A stretch of DNA of 64,000 nt, from contig NC_064830.1 in NCBI RefSeq assembly GCF_024166365.1, positions 90,822,968-90,886,967 on the forward strand, given 5' to 3'. The stretch is from Elephas maximus indicus (lineage: Eukaryota > Chordata > Mammalia > Proboscidea > Elephantidae). Shown here piece after piece: positions 29,128 to 40,980 of the stretch. Below the pieces are notes generated by a model. The model was given only the letters and a program-made list of their open reading frames with translations. It was not told where the DNA came from and searched no databases. Position 1 is the stretch's first letter. Every line of letters starts with the position of its first letter. The position numbers and the translations under genes were made by a program.

Positions 29128-31950
29128 TCGGTGCCGTAAGTTGGGTTCTGACTCAGCAACCCTATGTATGGCAGAATGAAATGTTACCCTGTCCTGCATC
29201 ATGCTCATAGTTGCATCGTGCTCACAATTGTTGCTGTTTGACCCCATTGTTACAGCCACTGTGTCAATCCATGTTGTTGAGGTTCTTTTTTTTCTCTGAC
29301 CCTCTACCTAGCATGATGTCCTTCCCCAGGGACTGGTTCCTCCTGATAACATGTCCAATGTACTGAGACAAAATTTCGCCATCCTTGCTTCCAAGGAGCA
29401 TTCTGGCTGTATTTCTTCCAGGACAGATTTGATTGTTCTTCTGGCAGTCCACGAAAAAAAAAAAAAATTTTTTTTTCTACATTTAATATTCTTTACCAAC
29501 ACCATAATTCGAATGCACCAGTTCTTCTTAAAAGGTCTTCCTTATTCATTGTCCAGCTTTCCCATGCATATGAAGCAACTGAAAATACCATGGCTTGGGT
29601 CAGGCGCACCTTAGTCCTCAAGGTGACATCTTTCTTTTTAACACTTTAAAAAGGTCTTTTGCAACAGATTTGCCCAATGCAATACGGTGTTTGATTTCTT
29701 GACTGCTGCTTCTATGGTCATCGATTGTGGATCTAAGTAAAATGAAATCCTCGACAACTTTATCTTTTCTCTGTTTATCATGATGTTGCTTATTGGTCTA
29801 GTTGTGAGGATTTCTGTCTTCTCTATGTTGAGGTGTAATCCATACTGCTGGCTGTAGTCTTAGATCTTCATTAGTAAGTGCTTCAGGTCTTCTTCACTTT
29901 CAGCAAGCAAAATTGTGTCATCTGCCTATGATAGGTTGTTAGTGAGTCTTCCTCCAATCCTAATGCAGCATTCTTCATATAGTCCAGCTTCTCAGATTAT
30001 TTGCTCAGCATACAGATTGAATAGGTATGGTGAAAGGAGAAAACCCTGACGCACACCTTTTCTGATTTTAAACTATATGGTATCCCCTTGTTCTGTCTGA
30101 ACAACTGCCTCTTGATCTATGTACAGGTTCTGCATGAGCACAAATAAGTGTTCTGGAATTCCCATTCTTCACAATGTTATCCACAATTTGTTATGATCCA
30201 CACAGTCAAAAAGCCTTTTTGCATAGTCCATAAAACACAGGTAAACATCTTTCTGGTAATCTCTGACATCAGCAACAATGTCCCTTGTTCCATGTCCTCT
30301 TCTGAATCCAGCTTGAATTTCTGGCTGTTCTCTGTTGATACACTGCTGCAACCATTTTTGAACTATTTTCTGCAAAACTTTACTTGCATGTGATATTGAT
30401 GATATTGTTAGATAATTGCCATCTTCCATTGGATCACCTTTCTTTGGAATGGGTACGAATATGGATGTCTTCCAGTCGGTTGACCAGGTTACTGTCTTCC
30501 AAATTTCTTGGCATAGATGAGTGAGCAACTCCAGTGTTGCATCCATTTGCTGAAGCATCTAAAGTGGTATTCTCTCAATTCCTGGAGCCTTGTTTTTTTT
30601 GCCATTCCCTTCAGTGAAGCTTGGACTTCTTCCTTTAGTACCATTGGTTTTTGCTGGTATGCTACCTCCTGAAATGGTTAAATGTTGACCAATTGTTTTT
30701 GGTACAGTGACTGTGTTTATTTCTTCCATCTTCTTTTGATGCTTCCTGGGTCATTCAGTTTTTTGCCCATAGAATCCTTCAATATTTTAACTCAAGGCTT
30801 GAATTTTTAGTTCAGTTCTTTCAGCTTGAGAAATGCCATACGTGTCCTTCCCTTTTGGTTTACCTAACTCCAGATCTTCGCACATTTCATTATAATACTT
30901 TACTTTGTCTTCTTGAGCCAACCTTTGAAATCCTCTTTTCAACTCTTTTTACTTCATCATTTCTTCAGTTCGCTTTAGGTAGTCTGCTTTCAAGAGTAAG
31001 TTTCAGAGTCTTTTCTGACACCCATTTTGGCCTTTTGTTTCTTTCCTGTCTTTTTAATGACCCTTTGCTTTCTTCATACATGATGTCCTTGATATCATCC
31101 CACAACACTTCTGGTCTTTAGTCATTAGTATTCAATGCATCAAATCTATTCTTGAGATGGTCTCTGAATTCAGGCGGGATACTCGAGGTTGAACTTTGGC
31201 TCTTGGGGACTTGTTCTAATTTTCCTCAGTTTTGACTTGACCTTGCATATAAGCAATAGATGATCTGTTCCACGGTCGGCCCCTAGCCTTGTTCTGACTG
31301 ATGATATTGAGCTTCTCTTCGTCTCTTTCCACAGATGTAGTTGATTTGATTTCTGTGTATTCCATCCAGTAAGGTGCACATGTATACCCACACCCAGTGC
31401 CGTTGAGTCGGTTCCGACTCACAGCGACCCTATAGGACAGGGTAGAACTGCACATGTATAGTCATTGTTTTTGTTGGAAAAAGGTATTCCTGATGAATAA
31501 GTTGTTGGTCTTGCAAAATTCTATCATGCAATCTCTGGATCATTTCTATCACCAAGGCCACATTTTCCAACTACTGATCCTTCTTCTTTGTTTCTAACTT
31601 TTGCATTCCAGTCACCAGTAATTATCATCCATCTTGATTGCGTATTTGACCAATTTCAGACTGCAGAAGTTGGTAAAAATCTTCAATTTTTTTATCTTTG
31701 GCATCAGTGGTCAGTGCATAAATTTGAATAGTGGTTGTATTAACTGGTCTTCCTTGTAGGCATATGGATGTTATCCTATCAGTGACAGTGTTGTACTTCA
31801 GGATAGATCTTGAAATGTTCTTTTTGAAAATGAATCCAACATCGTTCCTATTCATTTTGTCATTCCCAGCATAGTAGACTATATTGTATAATCCGAAATG
31901 GCCAATACCAGTGTATTTCAGCTCACTAAGCCCAGAATATCAATTTGCTA
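29128..31950 (-). mobile_element. RTE-type LINE, 5'-truncated, minus strand
   Basis: Read on the minus strand this aligns along its length with the full copy at 34863-38080. The 3' tail is at the left edge (TTCGGTGCCGTAAGTTGGGT), followed by the reverse transcriptase region (PIPKKGDPMEDGNY, QAGFRRGHGT, LCFMDYAKRLFDCVDHNKLW) and the endonuclease region. It lacks roughly the first 0.5 kb. The frame is broken by many stops and shifts. An AfroSINE tail fragment is inserted at 31387-31448. Confidence 0.92.
31387..31448 (-). repeat. 62-bp AfroSINE tail-only insertion
   Basis: Only the 3' tail of an AfroSINE is present (CCGTTGAGTCGGTTCCGACT and CAGCGACCCTATAGGACAGG). It is bounded by exact 12-bp repeats TGCACATGTATA at 31375-31386 and 31449-31460. 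The duplication shows this is a real, extremely 5'-truncated insertion, not a decayed full copy. Confidence 0.92.
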
Positions 31951-33111
31951 TTGTCAAATTTATCCCCTGTAGATCTTTAAAAAGCACAATGGTCAAGGCA
32001 GATATTCTTCACTAGTTAAGCTAAGCTATTGTTTGGTTTTAAGATGACCTCAGGGGATACTTTTTGTTTAAGGTTTAAAGATCATCTCAGGGCAATGGTT
32101 TTGGGGATTCATCTAGCTCCGTGGCTCCAGAAAGTCTGGAGTCCACGAGAATTAGAAATTCTGCTTTTTCCCCCTTTTGGTCATGATTCTTCTATAGAAT
32201 CTTTGATCAAAATGTTCAGTAATGATAGCTGGGCACCATCCAGTTCTTCTGGTCTCATGGCAAAGGAAGCAGTTGTTCATGGAGGCAGTTAGCAACACAT
32301 TTCATTTCCTCCTATTTTTGACTCTGCTTCCTCTATTTCTCCAGGCAAATAGAGATAAATTGTTGTTGTGCCTTGGATGGCCACTGGCAAGCTTTTAAGA
32401 CCCCAAGCGCTACTCAATGAACTAGAAGGTACAACAGAATCATTTCACATGTTATTAGGCCAATTAACTGGGATGCCCATGAAACCATGGCTCTAAACCT
32501 TTAAACCAAGGAACCAAATTCCATGAGGTGTTTGGTTGTACATAAGCAGCCTCGGCAGCTGCTCTCTGTCTCTCTTTTTTTGTCATTGTTGTAAATATAT
32601 CTATCTCACAATGTTTGCCAATTCAACTTTTTGCAGGTGTACAACTTATTAACAGTGCTTAAAATAATCAGCTGTGCAAGCCTACCCTTAATCAATGTGA
32701 TTTTTCCATCACCATAAATGGAAACTCAGTACTCCATACGCGATAACCCCCTTTTTCCTCTTCCTCCTGCCCCTGGTAACCACTAGCAACCTTTGATCTG
32801 TATACATTTACCTTTTCTTGCCTTTTTATATAAGTGAAGTCATACATTTGTCCTTTTGTGGTTGACTTATTTTACTCAGCATAATGTCTTCAAGCTCCAT
32901 CTATACTGTAGCATATAAAAAAAATAAATATGAAGGCTTTATTTCTCCTACCAGCTGAGTAATATTCCATTGTATAGATGTACCACATTTTGTTTATCCA
33001 TTCATCTCTTAGTGGGCATTTAGATTGTTTCTACCTTTTGGCTATTGTGAATAGTGCCACAGTGAACATTGGTGTACAAGTATCTGAGTCTCTGGTTTCA
33101 AGTCTTTTGAA

Positions 33112-33628
33112 TATTAGTTATCTAGTGCTGCTATAAATACCACAAGTGGATGGCTTTAACAAACAGACATTTATTCTCTCACAGTCTAGGAGGCTAGAAG
33201 TCCAAATTCAGGGTGCCAGTTCCACGGGAAATCTTTCTTTCTGTGTCGGCTCTGGGGGAAGGTCCTTGTCTTCAATCTTCCCTTGGTCAAGGAGCTTCTC
33301 CGTGCAGGGACTCCAGGTCCAAAAGACGTGCTATTCTCCTGGCTCTTGTTTTTTGGTGGTACAAGGTCCCCATGTCTCTCTGCTTGCTTCTCTCTTTTAT
33401 ATCCCAAATAAGATTGACTTAACACACAACCTAATCTTGCAGATTGAGTCCTGCCTCATTAACATAACTGCCAGTAATCCCCCTACCTTAACATTATAGA
33501 GGTAGGATTTACAACACATAGGAAAATCACATCAGATAACAAAATGGTGGACAATCACTCAATACTGGGAATCATGGACTAGCCAAATTGACACACATTT
33601 TATGGGGGCACAATTCAATCCATGACAG
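33112..33628 (-). repeat. MaLR-type LTR (ERVL-MaLR), antisense, solo
   Basis: This is the same LTR family as 53437-53951, 60211-60690 and 63446-63888. Antisense hallmarks are AACAGACATTTATTCTCTCA, the CTAGGAGGCTAGAAGTCCAA block and a CAATTCAATCCATGACA end. About 515 bp, fossil, non-coding, inserted into the old L1. Family assignment rests on the associated MaLR-like internal sequence elsewhere in the window. Confidence 0.8.
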
Positions 33629-34862
33629 GTATATACCTAGAAGAGGAATTGCTGTGTAATATGGTAGTTATTTTTAGTTTTTTGAGGAAGCACCACACTA
33701 TTTTCCACAAGGGCTGTAGGATTTTACATTCCCACCAGCAATGGATAAGGGTTCCAATTTCCCCCATATTCCCTGTAACATTTATTTTCTTCTTTTTAAT
33801 TTTAGCTATTTTAGTGGGAGTGAAATGGCATCTCATTGTGGTTTTGATTTGCATCTCTCTGATCGCTAATAATGTTGAGTATCTTTTCATGTGTTTGGTA
33901 CCCATTTGAATGTCCTCTTTGGTGAAATGTCTATTCAAGTTCTTTGCCTATATTATGATTGCATTGTCTTTTTTTTGTTAGGTTATTGAAGTTTTATATA
34001 TATCTTGGTTATTAGATTCTTGTTGGATGTGTGATTTCCGAAGATATCTTCCCAGTCAGTAGCTTGTCTTTTCACTTTTTTGGTAGAGACTTTTGATGAC
34101 CAAGTTTTTAATTTATATGAGTTCTCATTATTTATTTTGTCTTTTGCCGTTTGTGCTTTTGCTATTGTATTAGATAATCCATTGTTAAAACTAGGCCCAA
34201 CAACATTGCCCTGCATTTTCTTTTAAGAATTTTATGGTTTTAGTTTGCACATTTAGGTCTCCAATCCATTCTGAATTTGTTTTTGTGTACAATGTGAAGC
34301 ATGGATACTATTTCATTTTTTTCATGTGGAAATTCAATTTTTGCAACACCATTTATTGAAGAAACTCTTCTTTCCCCATAGAATGGACTTAACACTGGTC
34401 AAAAGTCAGTTGACCATAGATGGGAGGGGTTATTTCTGGACTCTCAAATTTATTCCGTTGGCCTATGTGACTATTGGTATACCAGTATCAGCTTATTTTG
34501 ATTACTATAGCTGTATAATATGTTTTAAAATCAGGCAGTGTGAGGCCTCCTACTTTGTTCTTCTCTTTCAACATTGCTGTAGCTATTTGGGGCTTTTTGC
34601 CATTCTGTACTAAGTTTAGGGTTGGGTTTTCCATTTCTGTAAAGGAGTCTGTTGGAATTTTGATTGGGATTGCATTGAATCTATAGATCACTTTGGCTAG
34701 TACTGACATCTTAACAATACGAATTTTTCCAGTCCATGAACGTGGGACATCTTTCCATTTATTTAAGTCTTCTTTAATCTCTTTAAGGAGTGTTTTATAA
34801 TTTTCATTGTATAAGTCCTTCACATCTGTGGTTAAATTTATGCCTAGATATTTTATTCTCTT

Positions 34863-37800
34863 CCCCCACATGTCTGTCAGTTTGTTGTACTGTGGGGGCT
34901 TGTGTGTTGCTATGATGCTGGAAGCTATGCCACCAGTATTCAGATACCAGCAGGGTCACCCATGGAGGACGGGTTTCAGCTGAGCTTCCAGACTAAGACA
35001 GATGAGGAAGAAGGACCCAGCAGTCTACTTCTGAAAAGCATTAGCCAGTGAGAACCTTATGAATAGCAGCAGAACATTGTCTGATATAGTGCTGGAACAT
35101 GAGCCCCCCATGTTGGAAGGCACTCAAAAGATGACCGGGGAAGAGCTGCCTCCTCAAAGTAGAGTCAACCTTAATGACGTGGATGGAGTAAAGCTTTCGG
35201 GACCTTCATTTGCAGATGTGGCACGACTCAAAGTGAGAAGAAACAGCTGCAAACATCCATTAATAATCAGAACCTGGAATGTATGAAGTATGAATCCAGG
35301 AAAATTGGAAATCATCAAAAATGAAGTGGAACACATAAACATCGATATCCTAGGCATTAGTGAGCTGAAATGGACTGGTATTGGCCATTTTGAATTGGAC
35401 AATCATATAGTCTACTATGCTGGGAATGACAACTTGAAGAGGAATGGTGTTGCATTCATCGTCAAAAAGAATGTTTCAAGGTCTATCCTGAGGTACAACA
35501 CTGTCAGTGATAGGATAATATCCATACACCTACAAGGAAGACCAGTTAATACGACTATTATTCAAATTTACGCACCAACCACTAGGGCCAAAGATGAACA
35601 AATAGAAGACTTTTATCAGCTGCTGCAGTCTGAAATTGATCAAACATACAATCAAGATGCATTGATAATTACTGGCGATTGGAATGCAAAAGTTGGAAAC
35701 AAAGAAGAAGGACCAATAGTTGGAAAATATGGCCTTGGTGATAGAAACAATGCCAGAGATCAAATGATAGAGTTTTGCAAGACCAACGACTTCTTCATTG
35801 CAAATACCTTCTTTCACCAACATAAACAGTGACTATACACATGGACCTCGCCAGATGGAACACACAGAAATCAAATTGACTACATCTATGGAAAGAGACG
35901 ATGGAAAAGCTCAATATCACCAGTCAGAACAAGGCCAGGGGCCGACTGTGGAACAGACCATCAATTGCTCATATGCAAGTTCAAGCTGAAACTGAAGAAA
36001 ATCAGAGCAAGTCCACAAGAGCCAAAATATGACCTTGAGTATATTCCACCTGAATTTAGAGACCATCTCAAGAATAGATTTGACGCATTGAACACTAGTG
36101 ACTGAAGACCAGACGAGTTGTGGGATGACATCAAGGACATGATCCATGAAGAAAGCAAGAGGTCACTGAAAAGACAGGAAAGAAAAGACCAAGACGGATG
36201 TCAGAGGAGACTCTGAAACTTGCTCTTGAGCGTCGAGCAGCTAAAGCAAAAGGAAGAATTTGATGAAGTAAAAGAACTGAACAAAAGATTTCAAAGGGCC
36301 TCTTGAGAAGACAAAGTGAAGTATTACAATGACATGCGCAAAGAGCTGGAGAGGGAAAACCAAAAGGGAAGAACACGCTCGGCGTTTCTCAGGCTGAAAG
36401 AAACTGAAGAAAATTTCAAGCCTCGAGTTGCAATAGTGAAGGATTCCATGGGGAAAATATTAAATGACGCAGGAATCATCAAAAGAAGATGGAAGGAACA
36501 CACAGAGTCATTATACCAAAAAGAATTAGTCGATATTCAACCATTTCAAGAGGTGGCATATAATCAGGAACCGGTGGTACTGAAGGAAGAAGTCCAAGCT
36601 GCTCTGAAGGCATTGGCAAAAAACAAGGCTCCAGGAATTGATGGAATTGAGATGTTTCAAACAAACAGATGCAGTGCTGGGGGTGCTCACTCGTCTATGC
36701 CAAGAAATATGGAAGACAGCTTCCTGGCCAACTGACTAGAAGAGATCTATATTTATGCCTATTCCCAAGAAAGGTGATCCAACCGAATGTACAAATTATA
36801 GAACAATATCATTAATATCACACGCAAGCAAAATTCTGCTGAAGATAATTCAAAAATGGCTGGAGCAGTATATCGACAGGGAACGGCCAGAAATTCAGGC
36901 CGGTTTCAGAAGAGGACATGGAACCAGTGATATCACTGCTGATGTCAGATGGGTCCTGGCTGAAAGCAGAGAACACCAGAAGGATGTTTACCTGTGTTTT
37001 ATTGACTATGCAAAGGCATTCGACTGTGTGGATCATAACAAACTATGGATAACAGTGCAAAGAATGGGAATTCCAGAACACTTAATTGTGCTCATGAGGA
37101 ACCTTTACATAGATCAATGGGCAGTTGTTCGGACAGAACAAGGGGGTACTGATTGGTTCAAAGTCAGAAAAGGTGTGTGTCAGGGTTGTATTCTTTCACC
37201 ATACCTACTTAATCTGTATGCTGAACAAATAATCCGAGGAGCTGGACTATATGAAGAAGAATGGGGCAACAGGATTGGAGGAAGGCTCATTAACAACCTG
37301 CGTTATGCAGATGACACAACCTTGCTTGCTGAATGTGAGGAGGACTTGAAGCACTCACTGATGAAGTGCAAAGACCACAGCCTTCAGTGTGGATTGCACC
37401 TCAACATAAAGAAAACAGAATCCTCACAACTGGACCGATGAGCAACATCATGATAAATGGAGAAAAGATTGAAGTTGTCAAGGATTTCATTTTACTTGGA
37501 TCCACAATCAACAGCCATGGAAGCAGCAGTCAAGAATTCAAAAGACCCATTGCATTAGGCAAATCTGCTGCAAAGGACCTCTTCAAAGTGTTGAAGAGCA
37601 AAGATGTCACCCTGACGACTAAGGTGCGCTTGACCCAAGCCATGGTATTTTCAATCACATCATATCCATGTGAAAGCTGGACAATGAATAAGGAAAACCG
37701 AAGAAGAGTTGACGCCTTTGAATTGTGGCGTTGGTGAAGAATATTGAATATACCATGGACTGCCAAAAGAACAAACAAATCTGTCTTTGAAGAAGTGCGG

Positions 37801-38080
37801 CCCGAATGCTCCTTGGAGGCAAGGATGGCAAGACTACATCTTACATGCTTTGGACATGTTGTCAGGAGGGATCAGTCCCTGGAGAAGGACCTCATGCTTG
37901 GCAGAGTACAGGGTCAGCAGAAAAGAGGAAGACCCTCAACGAGGTGGATTGACACAGTGGCTGCAACAATGAGCTCAAGCGTAACGATTGTAAGGATGGC
38001 GCAGAACGGGGCAGTGTTTCGTTCTGTTGTGCATAGGGTTGCTATGAGTCGGAACCGACTTGACGGCACCTAACAACAAC
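34863..38080 (+). mobile_element. Full-length RTE-type LINE with 13-bp target duplication
   Basis: A 3218-bp element is flanked by perfect 13-bp repeats ATTTTATTCTCTT (34850-34862 and 38081-38093) inside L1. It encodes a decayed single polyprotein. An apurinic-type endonuclease comes first (35290-35832: DILGISELKWTGIGHFELDN, then LIITGDWNAKVG). The reverse transcriptase follows (36755-37441: PIPKKGDPTECTNYRTISLI, FIDYAKAFDCVDHNKLW, and the catalytic YADD at 37304-37315). The C-terminal part has KRGRPSTRWIDTVAATM. The 3' tail GTCGGAACCGACTTGACGGC plus AACAACAAC is the one shared with AfroSINEs. Roughly seven in-frame stops, several of them CGA-to-TGA type, and at least two frameshifts (near 36660 and 37410) make it dead. 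Confidence 0.95.
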
Positions 38081-38189
38081 ATTTTATTCTCTTAGATGGT
38101 ATTGTAAATGGAATTGTTTCCTTAATTTCCCTATTAGATCTCTCATTGTTGGTGTATATAATTCAACAGATTTTTGTTTGTTGACCTTG

Positions 38190-38985
38190 TAAGTAAGTAA
38201 TTTCTTTTATAAGGATCAGCACAAAGCTGGTTCTTATGAGGCGGAGGTTAAAGATGTCCCAAATGTCCAACTTTTCCAGACTGCTCCACCACTCCATTGT
38301 CCCTAACATCAACTACTCCCTGCTCCTCAGTACTCTCATTCCTGTCTTTGGGTTCAGTAATTCACTGCAATGTCTCACAGAACTCACAGACTGTACTTAT
38401 AGTTAAGTGGTTTATTAGGGAAGTAACAGGGCACAACTTGGGATCAGGATAAACTTGGAAGCAACAGGAACAACTCAGGACACAGTTCCTGGATCAGAAC
38501 AGCATCTTCTCGTCCTCTGTCGCCAGCTCTCCTGAGGCCTTGCTGCCACCAAGCTATGCTGGGGGCCTTCTTGGGCAAGTGTTATAACTCTTAGCTCTGT
38601 TATAACTCCTAGCCCCACTGCGGCTGTGTTGCACTGTTCTCTGGTTCCTGCTGTCTCATGCCACTCTCTCTTGCTGTCTTCCATGTTACAGCTCCACTCT
38701 CTCTCTCTCTCTCTGTCTCCCCTTAAGCCTAGTAAAACCCAGAAAAAAAAAAAATTTTTTTTTTTTTGCAAAGCTGTCCAATCCCCTCATTAGGGTTCCA
38801 TACACTTTATTTGCATGGTCCCACCCCTACAAGGGTGCCATGCAGCCTATTTTCATTATTAGCAAGCAATCCAATCCCCTTGGTGGGCCACAAGCACCTC
38901 ATTTGCATAGTTCCAGCCAGTCATTTGGTAGGACTTATAAAGACTATGGCTAGAAAGGCCATATTAAGTAATTCATTGCACTGCA
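38190..38985 (-). repeat. LTR-like fossil element inside the old L1
   Basis: The segment interrupts L1 sequence. On the minus strand it has a CCTAATAAACCACTT polyadenylation-like block and CTGTGAGTTCTGTGAGACAT, a motif common in gammaretrovirus-like (ERV1) LTRs. It also holds a CT-rich run and a poly-A/poly-T stretch around 38740-38767. Family assignment is tentative. Confidence 0.45.
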
Positions 38986-39194
38986 TCTTGTATCTTGCAA
39001 CTTTGCTAAATTCTTTTATTAGCTCTAGAAATTTTCTCATGGACTCTTTGAGTTTTGGCTTCTTTAAAAAATAGGATTTTTTGTGTCATTGAGTGGTAAG
39101 AGTTTGTTATAAATTCTGTATACATCTCCTTTGTCAGACTGTATTGTAAATATTTTTCCCAGTGGTAGCAAATATTTTCTGCCTTAGATAAATG

Positions 39195-39545
39195 AAAACA
39201 TGTTCACACGAAAACCTATACATAAATGTTTATAGCAGCTCTATTCATAGTTGCCATAAACTGCAAACAATCCAATGTCCTTCAATGGGTGAATGAATAA
39301 ACAAACTGTGGTACACCCATGCAATGGAATGCTACTCAGCAACGAAAATGGCTGTCTTACTGATACTCATAACAACTTAGATGAACCTCAAAGGCATCAT
39401 GCTGAGCGAAAGAAGTCAGTCTCAAAAGGTTGCATACTGTGTGATTCCATTTATATGACATTCTCAAAAATACTAAACTATAGTGACTTTTTTGATGGAT
39501 CAGTGGTTGTTAGGGCTTTGAGCCAGTTGGGAAGGGTTCAGGAAT
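39195..39545 (+). repeat. L1 3'-end fragment
   Basis: Blocks such as TGTTTATAGCAGCTCTATTC, GGTACACCCATGCAATGGAA and ATGCTGAGCGAAAGAAGTCA are standard mammalian L1 3' region sequence, in sense orientation. Confidence 0.85.
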
Positions 39546-39587
39546 TGTTCAGTAACTGCCTACATAAATGAAGGCAGTGTAAGCACT

Positions 39588-40043
39588 GCATAGCAACCAA
39601 ATCTGTTGCCTGGCAGATTTTGACCTGAATGGGAAACAGGGCAGTGCTCCACTCAAAGATGGCAGCTGACTGCCTACTTTGAATATCTGTTCCTCTCCAC
39701 AGTCCTGCCAATAATCCAATCTTCTGTATGGATCCCTAAAGTTTCAGGAGCCTGATGCAGTAGACCGGATTGTTGGCAGGACTCTGGAGAGTGATACACA
39801 TTCAAAGCAGTGTTGATTGCCATCTTTGAGCAAACCACAGCTGTTTGTTTCTGGTTGTTGTTGTTGTGTGCCGTAGAGTCAATTCCGACACACAGCAACC
39901 CTCTAGGACAGAGTAGAACTGCCACATAGGGTATCCAAGGAGCAGCTGGTGGATTTGAACTGCCAACCTTTTGGTTAGCGGCCTGGGCTCTTAGTTTCTA
40001 CTCAGGTCAAAATCCGCTGGCTAACAGATTTGGTTGCTATGCA
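39588..40043. mobile_element. Palindromic fold-back (MITE-like) element carrying an AfroSINE
   Basis: The left arm 39588-39718 and the right arm (39767-39854 plus 39993-40043) are reverse complements over ~130 bp. Shared blocks on the left are GCATAGCAACCAAATCTGTT, GATTTTGACCTGA, CTCAAAGATGGCA, CTTTGAAT and AGTCCTGCCAA. The loop is about 48 bp. The right arm is split by an AfroSINE. Structure fits a non-autonomous DNA transposon with long terminal inverted repeats. I do not recognise the family. Confidence 0.75.
39855..39992 (-). repeat. AfroSINE inside the fold-back element
   Basis: Antisense tail (TGCCGTAGAGTCAATTCCGA) and antisense body (AACTGCCAACCTTTTGGTTA) are present. A possible short target duplication (GTTTCT) flanks it. 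Confidence 0.88.
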
Positions 40044-40115
40044 ACTCCTATGCTGCTCTCCTTTGTGTCTGTTCCAAACTGGCTAGAAACCCTGATTTAG
40101 GGGTGGGTGTGGGTG

Positions 40116-40283
40116 TGACATGGAAACCCTGGTGGCCTACTGGTTAAGTGCTACGGCTGCTAACCAAAGGGTCGGCAGTTCAAATCTGCCAGGAGCTCCT
40201 TGGAAACTCTATGGGGCAGTTCTACTCTGTCCTAAAGGGTCGCTATGAGTCGGAATTGACTCAACGGCACTGGGTTTGGTTGG
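40116..40283 (+). repeat. AfroSINE
   Basis: A near-complete copy with GGAAACCCTGGTGGCCTACT at the head and TATGAGTCGGAATTGACTCA at the tail. Confidence 0.93.
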
Positions 40284-40409
40284 TGAGTGTGACTACAAAG
40301 GGGTCTAGAGTTTGAGGTGATGAAAATGTCCTGTATCCTTATTATGGAGGTAGTTAAATTAATCTATATTTTTTTATGTTAAAATTCATAAACTGTATAC
40401 TGAAAAGAA

Positions 40410-40607
40410 AGGAGCCCTGGTGGCGCAGTGGTTAAGCACTTAGCTGCTAACTGAAAGGTCAGTGGTTCAAACCCATCAGCTGTTCCTTGGGAGAAAGATG
40501 TGGCAATCTGCTTCTGTAAAGGTTACAGCCTTGGAAACCCTGTGGGGCAGTTTTCCTCTGTCCATAGAGTTGCTATGAGTTGGAATCGACTTGACAGCAC
40601 ACAACAT
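40410..40607 (+). repeat. AfroSINE (longer subfamily)
   Basis: It has the head GGAGCCCTGGTGGCGCAGTG, the extra internal 'GGCAATCTGCTTCTGTAAAG' block and the tail TATGAGTTGGAATCGACTTG. Confidence 0.92.
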
Positions 40608-40645
40608 ACCAAAAAGAAGTTAATTTTGCTATATGTTAACTAAGC

Positions 40646-40980
40646 TGTTATTGTTAGCTGCTGTTGAGTTGACTCCTGACTCACAGCAACCCCATGCACA
40701 ATGTAACAAAACACTAGCTGGTCCTGAGACATCCCTATGATCTATTGCAGATGGGACTATTGTGATCTATAGGGTTTTCATTAGCTGATTTTCAGAAGTA
40801 GATTGCCAGGCCTTTCTTCCTAGTCCATCTTAGTCTGGAAGCTCCGCTGTAATCTGTTCAGCATCATAGCAACATTCTCAGATGGGCGGTGGCTGTGAAT
40901 GAGGTACATTGGCTGGGAATGGGATCCAGGCAACGCTCATGGAAAGTAAAAATCCTACCACTGAACCACTGATCCCCCAC
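40646..40980 (-). repeat. Long AfroSINE-type SINE
   Basis: It aligns with 17334-17690 across its length (GTGATCTATAGGGTTTTCAT, TTTCTTCCTAGTCCATCTTA, CAGCATCATAGCAACATTCT). Together they define a longer SINE class with a body not seen in the short AfroSINEs. Confidence 0.75.

Larger units (their letters stand above)
31990..39190 (-). mobile_element. Old L1 LINE (antisense) broken by three insertions
   Basis: Antisense L1 3' UTR and ORF2 C-terminal sequence run from about 32080 to 33111. They resume at 33630-34862 (minus-strand ORF2 pieces such as TLIHCWWECKILQPLWKIVW and [20 protein letters not shown]), again at 38094-38190, and again after about 38985. The gaps are an LTR (33112-33628), a full RTE (34863-38080) and an LTR-like element (38190-38985). 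The L1 is much diverged and non-functional. Confidence 0.85.

Noticed and set aside
35059-38073. A host reverse transcriptase or endonuclease gene
   Set aside because: The frames belong to a decayed RTE LINE with target duplications and a shared SINE/LINE tail.
38475-38771. A minus-strand 98-residue open frame with a poly-Lys/Phe start
   Set aside because: It begins in a poly-A/poly-T stretch and lies in the LTR-like insertion; composition is that of repeat DNA.
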